Source: Nymphaea colorata (lineage: Eukaryota; Streptophyta; Magnoliopsida; Nymphaeales; Nymphaeaceae). Taken from it: 64,000 nucleotides of DNA. The stretch is taken from the NCBI RefSeq assembly GCF_008831285.2, contig NC_045150.1, positions 9,000,001 to 9,064,000 on the forward strand, written 5' to 3'. Below the pieces are notes generated by a model that saw nothing but the letters and a program-made list of their open reading frames with translations, did not search any database and was not told the DNA's origin. A program made the translations under genes and the position numbers. Every line of letters begins with the position of its first letter. Positions within the stretch are counted from its first letter, which is position 1. This document shows positions 1 through 21,149 of the stretch, in pieces.

Positions 1-1374
1 CGGAGGACGAGGAGTCCAAGTTCAGAGTCGTCTCCGTCGCCTTCCCAAGAGGAAGAGAGCCTTCCTCGAAGAAGACGGCAGGAGAGGGCCGCCGGGAAAA
101 AGGGTCTCCGGTACTCCCCAGGCAACAGCCCCCAAGAGTCGGATTCTTCCAGTTCCAGTTCGTGGTCCGCAACTGAGCCAACTGAGGATGGTTTCAGCAA
201 CAAGGATGAGAAAGGAAACGAAGATGACAGTGGATACGAAGACGAAGAAATCAATTCCAGAAAGCACCATACACGCCGGTTTTTCGCACCGTCTTTCGTT
301 GTGGGGACGAGTGCCAGTGGTAGCCCTTCCGCCGGAGACTTCCGGGGCAAAAATCCAGCGAACCCTTCCCCTGTTTCTTCGAATACCGGCCTGCAATCTG
401 CTTACATTAACATTGCTCCGCTCCCCATCTTCAGAGGGGACTCTACCGAGTGCCCCGTCGCACATCTCAGCCGGTTCGCGAGGGTGTGCCGCGCGAACAA
501 CGCGACCTCCGGTGAAATGATGATGCGGATATTCCCGGTGACGCTCGACGGCGAGGCCGGGCTCTGGTACGAACTAAACGTCGAGCCTCGGCATGATATC
601 ACCTGGGACGAAATCACGTCTCTGTTCGTCAAGACGTTCCAAAGGCTTGAATTCTTTGATCAATTCCGTTCAGAATTGATGATGATCCGGCAAGCGCCTG
701 GCGAGACGGTGAATGCCTTTTACCTTCGAATTCAGTGGCTGCTGAAGAAATGGCCAGAACACGGCATACCAGAAACCATGGTGAAGGGAATTTTCATTGA
801 CGGATTAAAAGAAGACTACCAGGACTGGATCATCCCGCAGGGGCCATCCTCTCTGGAAGAAGCACTCCGTCTGGCGTCGACGTGGGAGCAGGCGCAGATC
901 ATCAAAGCTCGCCGGAAAATATTTTCCGGCAATGAGAATCGCGGGAAGGAGAGTAGCGAACGAACAAATGAGGAGACCGGGAAACACGACAGGGCCATAA
1001 TGGTAGTAAAAAATAGCCACAAAAATGTCGCCGGGAACGGAAAACCGAGCACGACAAGGTGCGAGTTTTGTGATGGACCGCATGATGAGAAGGGGTGTGA
1101 GATAAAGAAGGAGATGAGGCAACTCTGGAGGAAGATGCAGGGAGATGGGGAGGAGGAGAGAGAGCAAGGGGAGGCCGCCGGAGGTGGGAGGGAGAAGGCC
1201 GAGGGATCGCCGGTAGGGAGTGAAGGGAGGGGGGAGGAAGAGAAGGGTGGAGGTCCGGGGTTGGAGAGGAAGAGGTCAATGTGCCAATGTTGGAAGCACC
1301 AGTGCTGGAAGAGGAGCGAAAGAGGGAGTTTTGTGTTAGACAGGACTCCCAGCAGCGCAACAGACAAAGGCTAA
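1..1374 (+). CDS. Ty3/gypsy-like retrotransposon gag, 5' partial
   Basis: The frame is open from the first base of the window to a TAA at 1372-1374 (457 codons), so the start lies outside. The first ~130 codons are rich in Ser, Glu and Arg and low in complexity. Codons ~140-300 resemble the retrotransposon gag (capsid) domain of plant Ty3/gypsy elements, with Trp-Tyr and 'TSLFVKTFQRLEF'-type segments followed by a Gln/Glu-rich helix. A zinc knuckle C-x2-C-x3-H-x4-C sits at nt 1060-1098. After it the frame becomes a Glu/Gly/Arg-rich run (1110-1270) and stops. No protease, reverse transcriptase or integrase follows, so this is a fragment or non-autonomous relic. The family assignment is by motif only. 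Confidence 0.75.
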   Translation, partial: RRTRSPSSESSPSPSQEEESLPRRRRQERAAGKKGLRYSPGNSPQESDSSSSSSWSATEPTEDGFSNKDEKGNEDDSGYEDEEINSRKHHTRRFFAPSFVVGTSASGSPSAGDFRGKNPANPSPVSSNTGLQSAYINIAPLPIFRGDSTECPVAHLSRFARVCRANNATSGEMMMRIFPVTLDGEAGLWYELNVEPRHDITWDEITSLFVKTFQRLEFFDQFRSELMMIRQAPGETVNAFYLRIQWLLKKWPEHGIPETMVKGIFIDGLKEDYQDWIIPQGPSSLEEALRLASTWEQAQIIKARRKIFSGNENRGKESSERTNEETGKHDRAIMVVKNSHKNVAGNGKPSTTRCEFCDGPHDEKGCEIKKEMRQLWRKMQGDGEEEREQGEAAGGGREKAEGSPVGSEGRGEEEKGGGPGLERKRSMCQCWKHQCWKRSERGSFVLDRTPSSATDKG

Positions 1375-4300
1375 GCCGCCACCAAAATCCTCCTTAAGAA
1401 CCGCCTCACTGAACTCACTGCTCTTTTGGTGTAGAGGGAGAGAGGAACTCGTGTTCATCGGTGTGGAGAGATAGAGAGGGACGTAGAGAAAATTAACTTG
1501 CAAGTTATGAAACACTTTGGCCAATAAAAAATGTTGTGAAACACTCTCCATTTATTGTGAGCGGAGAGGTAGATCTCTGTCTTTAAGGGAAGTTACGGCA
1601 TATTTGTTCCTGCCAAGTTCTGAAGATTGTTTATTTTAATCTATGAATTGAATTGTTTGAAGAACAAGGCGTACTATAATTGATCAGGCAAGCGTCAGTT
1701 CAATTTTCCACCCAAATTGCAATGCAATCTCGGGCTTCTAAGTAGGAAGAAGGAAGGTATTAGAGCTTTTTTTTTTTTTTTCTGGTGGTGGGTTGTTAAC
1801 TTTTTAAAAATTGTTAAAGTTGTTTATGATATTGAAAAGAAAAAGACACCATATGGGTTTGTGAAAATATTACGAAAAATTGCACCGTCGGCTCATATTC
1901 TGCCGAAAACTCATAAAGTAACCGCACTTTTTTTTAAAAAAAATCACAGACGCTTTTCTTTGTTTGACAATTGTAATGACTCCAAGGTCCTGCATTAATC
2001 ATTTTAGAATGTGAATTTTGCTTGTTAATCGTAAAAGGTTGGCTTGCTTTCCTCGCTTACAATTAAGTTTATACGCCTATGTTAAAAACCTATATTCAGA
2101 TAGGGCCCCAGTCGATAGCTGTCAGCAAATGTTGGACTTGTATGAGAAAATTGAAAACCTAAAGTCCCGTTTTCAGTTTATGGCATAAAAGTAGGTTTTT
2201 ACCTGAAAATTTATATCCAATAATGTTCAGTCACATTGATTCTGTCACAGCAACCGACGTCCTAAAAATAATAGACAGAGAAGCGATGAGGGGAGCAGAG
2301 TTGTATGGGATTCAGTCAATTGTCTTGATCCTAGGATATTATTGACAAAATTGAATCTCTGTTATTAAAGAATTTATTGTGATTATTCCTAATATGGAGT
2401 GAGCCAATCATCCACTTTTGTGTCTTTATTGAACAAAAATGCTGATATTCTTTCTCTATTGATCAAAAATTTCGATCTTTGAGAACTAAGGCCGGAAGTT
2501 GTATATGCAGCACTCTTGCATGGCAAAACATTCTTTATGCAAAATATTTTGAATTGCAATAGTTCTATTTTTACAGGTTTGATTGTTCCAATGAAACAAA
2601 AGAACAAAAAAATTGCATGCTTAAATTGAGTTCAGACAGATCTTTTTCCCTCGTTGAGGAAGGAGAAACTCTTATCTCAAAACCTAGTAAAAGAATGAGT
2701 GACAACACCATAGAAGCCCGCCTTGTTTGATAGAACATAGAAGAAAACGGGTGAAACCCATCTTGGCAAAATTTTTGCCAAAGACAACAGTTTTTTGTAA
2801 GTCTCAAACAAGGCAGAAGTTTATGGTACTTATGTTTTTTGTTTCTTGAGATATATAGACCAATACTTTCTACATGGAGATTACTTTGTAATAAATTTCA
2901 CCGGTTTGGGAGGTATGACTGGTGTCATAATCCATGTTTTTTCATTATGAGTTTCCCACACAAACATCAATTGGATTTTGCTTTTTGTGCTTTTTATCTT
3001 TGTTTCCAATATCATTTAGCTTGGGCCTTAGGGATGTAAACAATTTGAAAATTAATCCACCAGTTATCAAAATCCAGCTTAGTTGGATCTCTTTATCAGA
3101 CATATTGGACTGAATTCAAACTTAGATTTGAATTTCTAAAATTAAATCTGAATTGGGTGGCGCAAGATCTGACACTTACATGTAATCGATTATAGTTCTT
3201 TGTCGGGTGGTGGATTTAGGATCATATTCGAACACAAAATAAGATATAAATTCCAAAATTTAATGGCATCCTAATCTCATATTTTTGCTAAATCTTATTA
3301 AGCAGATCCAGACTCAGTCTCGCAACCAAATAACTCTGACCCCTCTACTTACCTAGCAGATCTAAATTGTCCCATGCAAAGTAGGCCGATAAGAATCCTG
3401 ATATGCATTTCTTTTATCTTCTTACTTTAGAAATGATTTTCACTTCACTTTCTTTGTTCTTTCAGTAACAATTATTTTTAAGAGAAGAACTGATTCATAC
3501 CAAACTGCTAAAATTGGTCCGTTTGTAGCAATGTCCAGAATAATTCACCTGTGACAACGAGAATACTGCTTTTAGATGAACCTTTGCAAATTGATATTTA
3601 TAATTTTAAAGAAAGTAAAGGTGCATGGAAGTTTAAACTTATTCTTTAAATTACTTTTATTAATATATAGGCCTACAATGGGCTTGAGAGCGGCTGTTTG
3701 AGGGCCCTTCCTGCATTAACTATTGAGATGAAAGAAAGATGCCTCATCAGTAGGAAAAGTTTTACACATACTGCCTTTTGTGTTCCATTTATTCTTGTCG
3801 TGTCAGGAGATAATGGTGCAGATGTTTGGTGTTTGCAGGGGAGATGAGAGAGATAAAGAAGGAGATAATAATTGGGTATGAAATCTATTCAAAGGAAAAG
3901 TGTCAAAATTTTGTACTTAGTTGAGATAAGGCACTTTGCTTAGGAACCAGTAAGATTCCATTCAATTAGGCGGCCCACTGCTCATCTAGACCCTGCTAGA
4001 ACTCCAAAGGCATGGAGAATGGGGTGGCTTTTGAACGATGAGTTGGAAAGATTATATTGAATTGGGAATAAGAAAATTTGCATATATAGCTTTGGTGAAA
4101 GGAATTCAACTTAAAGATGCTTGCTTATAATAGTTTGACACCAACTACATATTGGATCGTTTTGAAGAGGCCAAGGCAAAAATTGAAATATAAGTCTAAT
4201 TGAGCCAGCAAAAGTTGCATCGAATCACATATTTTTTGCATATAAACAACAAACAGCAGTCGCGCTTTCTGCCTGAACATTGCCACAATTAAACAATAGA

Positions 4301-4766
4301 CAACAGTCACAAGCCTGTCCTTTTCCGTCGAAATCAAACAACAAATGGTGGCAGACTTTTTTTTTTTCTCATGACAGTTGAACCCCTTTCCGCAAATAAT
4401 AGAATGAGACGTCCTATCCCACTTATTCATGGAATAGTGAATCAAAATCGACGATTTATGTTGCTGATAGAAACAAGGATCTGGAAAGGTAAATGTTCGA
4501 ACTGGTTTCTCTTTCACCGGACTAATGGGAAAGCTGCTGTTCGGTCTTTAACCTTATCGTGCCAAGACAGGGGGAGATGAATCTTATTGGCTGTTGGGTT
4601 ACATGGGGGAAATTTTAAAAAACTGTTGCAATTCCGAAGGTTTTGATCTTTTTGCAAGAAATTAGCGGCCCTCGCCACCAACATGTACTCTTGGGAGTCA
4701 AAGAGGGAAGCCTAACTTACTGAACATACGCACACGCAAGAAGGCGAGTAATCGAGCAACGGGGAA
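1375..4766. other. Intergenic stretch without a supported gene
   Basis: The first ~330 bases (1375-1710) may be the 3' remainder of the retroelement whose gag ends at 1374. No pol homology, primer site or paired LTR could be recognised. From about 1710 to 4766 the DNA is AT-rich with short random frames on both strands. I see no domain, no splice-linked coding and no clear repeat boundary. The last ~180 bases before 4767 presumably hold the lipase gene's promoter and leader, but no TATA box stands out. Confidence 0.5.
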
Positions 4767-13378
<8,612 letters not shown>

Positions 13379-15859
13379 GTTTTGTATTCTATTATTTTGA
13401 TTGGAATCCTGATAGTCTACCGTATGTTTGGGCAATATGTGAGACATTGAGAAAGAGGGAGTGTATTTTCTTATATTCCCTGGAATGACTAATCAAGTAA
13501 CATGCATCCATATAAGAGAGAGAGGGAGTGCATGGTGCAATTGTATATCAGATAATAAAAGACTGGAAAAAAATGCTAACCATCAATATGATGTAAACAT
13601 GTACTTTTATTACTTAAGCAATCAATGCTTTCTCTCTCTCTCTCTCTCTCTCTGAATCACTCACAGAGCATCACACACACACACACATTTTTTAATGTGT
13701 GCTTCTATGGTTGCCATTTTAGGTGGTTATGGGGCAGATCAAGAAAATTATCCCTACCATCCCTACGCAGTGGGACTCAGCCAGTTGAATTGCCTGAAGC
13801 CTGTCATCAAGACCCCTCTGATAAATAAAGCTGAAAATGTCTGTGTCCTGCGAAACAAGCGATCATTTCTGCTGAATTTTGGTTTCACTAGAAATATAGC
13901 TCCAAAGTGAAATAAATTTGTCTTGGGGAGTCTCAGAAAGAATGATGAAGAAAGAAGATGAAGGTTTAGCTGATGTGTAGAACTTGGTTAATGATCCAGT
14001 TGTACAACCTGTAGAAGAGATCCTGTTCAAGTACGAACATGAGTAGAACTTGGTCATTCCTGGCAACTGGTAAGGTTAAAACTTTGTCTTGTACAATTAC
14101 ATGTAGCATCTGAGTCTTAGAAACAATAGACGTTATTGCATTTACCACGTAGAACTGAAATCAGGTTTTTTGTTGGCAGGTGTTAGAAGTATTTGAAAAT
14201 TAGGCCCGAATTTTGTTATTTCTGAAATTGTTTTCATACATCAAGCACATAATTTACATTATTTATGGTACGTTGGCATGACAGGGTGATGGGACAAGTG
14301 ATCTTCAGTTTGTTGAATGAGACGATGCTATTTATTCTATGATCGGTTTAGATAAGTCAAAAGTGCATGCAATTTTTTATTATTGAAGACTTCATCAATC
14401 AGTAGACATAGTAAATTGGCAAGTACAATAATAAACAGAGATGCAATCCATCATGAGGGGGATTGGCGTAATGGATGGGATAAGAGCGGTAGACAATCAG
14501 TCTCCTATTCGAGCTCTTAACACGTCAACTCTATGTGCTGCAAAAGAATAGAGAATAGACATTGTCATGTAAGTTAAAGAATAGAAGCATCCTACCAAAA
14601 CATCCGAAGCATGATTGGTACCTTGGAGGTTAAGGCTTTTGCTCTCTTATTGGACAGTAGTATGAAATACTCTTTCTTACCCAACCATGATATAATAATC
14701 TAATGTAACAGGTATAATGATATTTTATTGAGCACACTAATTTTTTCACTTCTACACGTTCCTTGCTGTTCAACGGTCAATAGCGCATATGCATATGCAA
14801 CGAGACGTGCCTAATCACTATATTTACATTGGATTTTGTGGAAGTAAATTATATTGATTTGGTCCAGACTTAAACTTGCACTTACTAAACTGCAAACATG
14901 CACACTAAGTAGTACCACATTGATTACTTTTGCATGTTCACTGATGGATCTAAAACTCTTTCTACACTATTTCTGAAACATTCTTGCGTTTAAATACTTT
15001 TAGTGGGCAAGGCTTTACCCCAAATGTTAACTGCAAACATTTACACTAAGTAGTACCACAATGGATGCGTTTAAATACTTTTAATACAGTATTTAAATGT
15101 ACTATTAAGACACTTTGTCTCAACAATACAATGAAATAAACGAAAACCAAATTGAATGTCAATCAACGGCACTTACTCTATATTTCCCCTTTTTTATTTA
15201 TGCCATTTTTCAAATCAAGCCTTTAAAGGTAAGATGGTAAAGTGAAATACGCAGAAACAAGGCGTTTTAGAAAGAAGTTCATTTGACATGACACCTTCAC
15301 AAAGGAAAACGAAAATGTGAATAGATATAAATCTGCATTTTTTTTAAAATGACAGTAAGTGTGATCCTTTTCACCATAAACACTTTTTAACTAACGTGGT
15401 TTGCGTTTTACTTCTCATTGTAGATATAAAGTACAATAATAATCTTATTTTAGTCTAAATATTGAAATTTGTTGACACTATTATAATGAAAATACAATAT
15501 GTTAACTTTGAATATGAGATCTAACGTGATTTAGGATAACTGGGAATCTCTGATTCAAAGAAATGAGGTTCAATCCCCCTCTCAGCAGACATCAAATATG
15601 AGGTTTTATTTTAGATTAATAATCTTAAATCATCTTTTCACATAGTGATAAAGATCTGATGTTTATTTACACTATGGATCCATCACAAAAAGGGATTTGA
15701 AATCAGCCTTAAATCTCAAACACCCAAACATTCACAATAATTGTGTAAAAAAACAGCCACAGACAATTTTGTTTTCTCCCTGCTAAACTTTGGGTCCATT
15801 GTGAATCCATGGATCATTAGGTCCACGTCCCGATCCAGCAAAAGCACAAATCTACGCGG
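13379..15859. other. Spacer between lipase gene and FAR1-1
   Basis: The first ~900 bases are lipase 3' flank. They recur, diverged, behind the pseudogenes near 36.0-36.85 and 47.3-48.2 kb, for example the segment at 13723-13830 against 36310-36450. There is a (CT)n/(CA)n tract at about 13628-13688. No conserved coding frame is shared with the other copies, so this looks like 3'UTR and spacer. The rest (about 14.3-15.86 kb) is AT-rich with no supported gene. Confidence 0.6.
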
Positions 15860-16164
15860 CCATAATTCTTAAACTTGAAGGGTAAAATGGTCATTCAAAA
15901 ATTACGGGTCCCACAGGTAAAGGACATGGAAGTCATATCTGGTCAATTTAGTGGATGGAAGAATCATTTTGGAACAACCTCGGCTGCATGAAAAAAGGGC
16001 ACTTCCAGCTCCAACGCCCGGCTTGTTGGGAAAAATGGGGCGGAAGGAAGAAGGCCTTCGCTTTTTCGTTTGTTGCCCGTAATTCGTTTTTTTCTCTCGC
16101 GAGTTGTTCAGATCGAGGGGGAGGAAGAAAAGGGAGACCGAGGAGGAGTTAGGAAAGATCGGCC
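15860..16164 (+). promoter_or_regulatory. Conserved upstream/5'UTR block of FAR1-1
   Basis: This ~300-bp block recurs before FAR1-3, FAR1-4 and at the right window edge. Shared parts in order are an AAGGACATGGAAGTCATAT-like box (near 15920), a GGATGGAAGAATCATTT-like box (near 15950), a pyrimidine-rich TTCGTTT/TCTCTCGC segment, and a purine-rich leader ending in GGCC just before the ATG. FAR1-1, FAR1-3 and FAR1-5 additionally share CGGCTG at about 15980. Its position and conservation suggest core promoter plus leader; the transcription start cannot be fixed. Confidence 0.6.
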
Positions 16165-19100
16165 ATGGCATCGTCGAAGGATCGAGAGAGCTCTGCCTGC
16201 ATCGCTGAGCCCGCCGAGCAGGCCGAGCGCGATGACGGTACCTATCTTCTTCCTCTCTTTTCTTCGGATTTCTGTGTCTGCCACCTTTCCGTGGTTGGAT
16301 TTTTGCACTTTCTTGTCTTGGCATTTGTATTGTAAGTGGACACACTCACTCACTCTCTCCCCCTATGGTGGTTTATTTTTTTAGTTGTCTTATCAGAGGA
16401 GGTTATAGTTTCCTCTTTGTCCAACTGTGATGGAAAGGTAATGCGAATGGAATGAACCGCTTGGAGGCGTGATTGGGTGGGGAGCTAAAAGGTTTCAAGG
16501 TGTGGTCGTTTTGTTTCTTTTCGTCAAATTTCTGAATTTTTAAGTCCAGTGGGGTTTTAATGGTGAGACTTTGAGTGTGTGATTGGTGTTTCCCTTTCAA
16601 AGGGTTGGTTGATGGGCTCTCTTATAGATTGCCGTCATTTATTTCATCCAGTGGTAAGAAAGTTGGTAGTGTTTCTCTTTCAAGGTTAAATTCATGGTGG
16701 TAAGGATTTCGAGTCAAACTATTCTACATTTCACAGTTATTTGAACATCTAGAAAAGTAGATAGTTCGAGAAGCACTGCATTTGAATAGAGAGATGATAA
16801 TTTTGCGATAATAAATAGCAATGCTGTCAGTCCCTGAGCAAATGAAAGTTCGTAGAGGATTGAAGACTTCTTCATCTAGGTTGGAGTATATAATAAATTA
16901 GGGTTGAGCTGCATGGGGTTTCAAAATGATAAGACAGAAACAGAGCATCCGGCTTGCTTTCAGTTTTTATAAGTCGCATAGATGCTTCTGAGGAGAAAGT
17001 GGCCTTTGTTTCGGTCTTTGGTTTAGAGCATTTAGTTACCAGAAAGGCAGAACGAGAAGGGGAAAAAATGCTTCAAAATACAAAGTATACCTGCTTTGTC
17101 TCACACATACACACATATAAAGGACAATGAATTAAAAAAGTGTGTCATGGTCATTAGTTAGCATTACTCAATTGGTTGGGTGAGTCAAAACATTTTTTCC
17201 TCTTCGCTGAATCAGGACATTGAACTTTAAGTGGCAATCCCTAGGACCTCCTTGGATGACAAATTACAACAAACTTATTTGCTGAAAGATTTAACAAACT
17301 AAGCTAAGGACAACCTAACACTTGGTTTGCGAGAGTAATTGGAACTTGTATATAAGAAATGGTCATGCAAGCATGCTTGTCAAATATGTAATTACGTAAA
17401 TATATGGACTTTATGTAGGTATTATGAATTGTCTGATTAACTTGTTTGATTCTTTAAAATTCATATATAAAGATGTTTTCAAAGAAAATAATAATTGTTG
17501 CTTTGATTTTGAAAATTAACTGTAAATATGAAATCATCAAACAAGTTGATGAGAGTCTTAATTAATACATATAATTTTGATATTGACCTAGTTTGCCTAG
17601 TTCAAAAACTCATGTATTTACTGTTTCTCCATAACTAGTAGAGCAGCAAGATTGAATTTCAGCCTTGTTGTTTTATAATCTAGTGATCTTTGTGTTAGTG
17701 CACATTATCTTAAATCAATTTAAATGGTAAACAACTGTACCTTATTGTACATGTATGGTGGGTCGCTCTACTAATTTTATATGGATGGTAGGTTTTACTT
17801 GCACTGTCAATTGTTGTTGTTCAGTTGCTAGACTCATATCTCATAAATCTTTGTGAATTAGCTAACAAAAATCACTTTCAGTGCTTTATTTTGCAAGAAT
17901 TGGTTCAAATTGCTTCTCTAAGCGTTTATATGTATTGTATATTGCTTCTCTAATTGATATTTTGGTTATCACAGTGGTACATTCATCACCTAGTAGCAGT
18001 GAAGAATCTAAATCTCAATCAGTGGAAACTTCTAATAATAAAGAGAACAGTTGCTTGAATGAAGAACCTGATAGAAATTTTTGGGTCAGCGATATGAAGG
18101 ATTCACTTGAAAGTAATGTTGTTGTCAGTGATAAGGAAGATGAACATGATAGTATTTTCTCCAAGTGTAAAAATGATATAGGTACAGATGTTGGAGATGC
18201 CATTGACTCTTATATTCCTGCAGAAGGAATGCACTTTAATAATGAGGAGGATGCATATAATTTTTACAATGAATATGCATTAAAACATGGCTTTAGTGTT
18301 AGAAGGTCTGCTTGGGAGAAAAATGCACGGGGTGTTGTTGTGAGAAAGTCATTTGTTTGTTCTAAGGAAGGTTGGAAGAAACCAAGTGGAAATCCAGCAT
18401 TCCGTAAGTTAGATACAAGATGTGGTTGTCCAGCAAAAATGATAGTAAAAAGACTTCCAGATGGAAAATTTGTTGTGCATACTTTCATAGGTGGTCATAA
18501 CCATCCTTTGGCACCTTCATCTATGTCTCATTTGTTAAGGTCACATCGTAAAATGACATCTCCATGTTCTGCAATAGGTGAATTAGTTGATAATGCTCAC
18601 ATCGCACCAAGGAAGACATATGATCACTCTACAAAAGCAAATGGTGATTGTGAGGATGTGTTATTTTCCATCGATTATAGAGATCAATTGTGGAAAAAGA
18701 GGAAGAAGACTATGAAAAATAGTGGAATGTGTGCCTTGGCTGATTATTTGCAAAAGAAATCAAGCAATGACCCTGGTTTTTATAGTGCAATGCAATTAGA
18801 TGAAGATGGATATGCTATAAATGTGTTTTGGGCAGATGCAAGGTCAAGAGTGGATTATGAATGCTTCAATGATGTGCTTGTTTTTGACACAACTGTGAAA
18901 ATTAATAGTTATCAGTGCCCATTTGTGCAGTTTGTAGGAGTAAATCATCACTCACAAACCTGCATTTTTGGCGGTGCATTTTTGTATGATGAGACTATAG
19001 AAACCTTTGAGTGGTTGTTTAGAGTCTTTACAGAAGCAATGAACGGTAAGCATCCTCAAGTTGTACTAACAGATGATGATAATGCACTAGCAATTGCAGT

Positions 19101-20109
19101 GTCTCATATATGGCCAAATGCACATCACCGCTTTTGTTTGTGGCATATTTTTCAAAATGCAGAAAAGAACATAGGTGACATACTTAATCAGAAGACCGGC
19201 TTCAAGGAAAGTTTTATAAAGTGCATACTTCAGTGTGAAGATGATAATACTTTTCAATTTACGTGGGAACAAATGATTCATTTGTACAACCTTGAAGAAA
19301 ATAGATGGTTGCAAAAGTTGTATAAAGATAAAGAAAAGTGGGCATTGGCCTATGGAAGACAATATTTTTGTGCAGATATGATAAACGCACAAAGAGCTAA
19401 AAGTATGCATGCTACATTGAGAAACTGTCTTTATTCTTGTTTGACAATCTCTCGTTTCATGGAACAATATGAATTATTTTTAAACAGCCTTAGACAGAGT
19501 GAACTTGAAGAAGATGTAAAAAGCTTCAGTACATGCCCTATAACCTTGGGCATGAAAATATTGATGCGAGCTGCAGATCTGTACACTCCAACTGTATTTG
19601 AATGGTTTAAGAAAGAGGTTATTCAAGTCATGAACTGCAATATAGTAGTAGATATGCAAAAAACAAATATGCACAGGTACCATGTGACATGGGAGGGAGA
19701 AGAACCTTCTAAAAGGCAGGAGGCATATGTTACTTATAATGTTGAAAATGGAACAGTCGAATGTACGTGCAAAAACTATGAATTTAAAGGTATTTTATGT
19801 CGTCATGCATTAAAAGCACTTGATCGAGAGAACATTAAAGAAATACCTAAGTCATATATTATGCGAAGATGGACCAAACGTGCAAAGATAGAAACATTGA
19901 ATACAAGTTGTACAAGTGTTTCAGGTGTGGATGATACGTGTTGCATAACCTCCCGTTACCAACTTTTGTGCAGATTACTTTTTCATGTTGCAGATTTGGC
20001 CTCAAAAAATAGAGAAGCCTATGAATACATGAACAAATTAATAAATGATGCACTAGAAAAGGTCTCTTTGCTTCTCCATCAATCTATGGATGTCAGTTTG
20101 AAGGAATAA
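16165..20109 (+). CDS. FAR1-related protein, copy 1 (FAR1 DBD - MULE transposase - SWIM)
   Basis: Two exons are inferred, 16165-16237 and 17975-20109, joined in phase 1 (735 aa). The short exon was chosen as the start because its ATG, phase and GTACCT donor recur in the other copies. Residues ~105-205 are the FAR1 DNA-binding domain (WRKY-GCM1-like zinc finger with Cys ligands and a terminal His-x-His). Residues ~320-500 are the MULE transposase-derived domain, with Asp in FDTT (~325), Asp in LTD (~390) and a Cys-x2-His in CLWHI. The SWIM zinc finger (CTC...CRH) is at ~620-635. The usual Glu of the QRxES motif (~498) is Lys here. Known family members are nuclear transcription regulators in light signalling and development; the targets of this copy are unknown. 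The frame is open throughout. Confidence 0.9.
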
Positions 20110-21149
20110 GTAAAGGGCCACAATGAAGGTTCTATGACCCCTAGGGGTAGATATCATCTTCAAAGTCAATGTGCATGTAGCCAAGGGCATTGAAAAGAAG
20201 CCAGAATTTGATCTTAGACACTGCAGAACGAAGAGTTCTAGAGATTGTTGGTAAGAAAAGAAACAAGAATAATGCAAATCACAAGAAGCAACTAAGCCAT
20301 CTGCAGGACAAGTATGTGAAACACTAAGTTCTTTTGTACTATTGAATGTTTTTTCCACTTACTTCTAATGCAGCTTTTTGATATGCAGCTATAGTCATTT
20401 GTGCAAAATGGGTTGAAACCTATGCCTTATCCAAGTCATAGCATCAGTTGCATGATGGCAGCAGACTTGTTGATATCCTGGTATGCCATTGAATTTTGGC
20501 AATGATTCCATGCAGAAAAAGTTTATGTGTAGGTGACAACATGGATGTCATGTTTAAACTTTAAAATATGTTGTTTTGTCATAATGTCGTTTTGATCAAG
20601 TATCACGTGCTGTTACAACAAACCTGCTTGATTGAATAAGAAGGTAGATAGAGAAGTTGGCCCAAAGTGGAATTAATACTTCTTTATTTCAACAGATTGT
20701 AGAACTGATTCTTGTTTCAACTTTTTATTATGATGTTAATTATTTAACATTTTTTTTGTGACATTTTGTTGAAGCCCACTAATTGCTATTTGTTACATTG
20801 CTAAATAGCTTCCATGTGTCTACATGCATTGCTACTAGCAATTTGTCAAATCCTTGTTGTTTACATGCATCAGTAATTTCAACTGCTCCTCTTCTTAAAT
20901 TGCTCTTCTTTTTTGCCATTTGCCTTGCTGTTTTGCTTTAACACCTAATTGCTGTTAATGATTGATTTCACATTTTAGTTTATGTCGCTCTTGTTTGTTA
21001 TAACATCGCATTACTACTTGTGATTTATGTCACATAGTTAAATTTCTCTCATCTTTGTCAAGCTATCAAATCATTTGTTTAGAAAAAAATGAAAATTGCA
21101 TTGAATGTAAATCAACAAGGCAAAAAAATTTGAAATCTTTCTATTTTGA
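20110..21149. other. 3' flank of FAR1-1
   Basis: The first ~200 bases resemble the FAR1-3 3' flank (45756-45970), including a stretch that reads KKPEFD/KKLEFD-like but is not in an open frame with either gene. A GTATGT donor-like site (20312) and TGCAG acceptor-like sites (20373, 20388) recur after the other copies, so a short 3'UTR intron is possible. The remainder is T-rich DNA with diverged 'tacatgcattgct' repeats (20800-21000) also seen near 56.1-56.4 kb. Confidence 0.5.

Noticed and set aside
3026-3380. Possible hAT-like MITE starting near GGGATGTAAAC
   Set aside because: The left end resembles common plant elements, but no inverted right end or target duplication was found.
13625-13910. 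Possible extra C-terminal exon of the lipase after its stop
   Set aside because: The segment recurs after the pseudogenes but its reading frame is not conserved, and the spliced protein already ends with the expected family C-terminus.
14455-14525. tRNA-like stretch with a short box-like core
   Set aside because: No consistent acceptor stem or T-arm could be drawn.
17881-17974. Extending the large FAR1 exons upstream into intron sequence from a GTG codon
   Set aside because: GTG is not a normal plant start, the extra residues differ between copies, and an AG acceptor plus a conserved ATG exon upstream explain the gene better.
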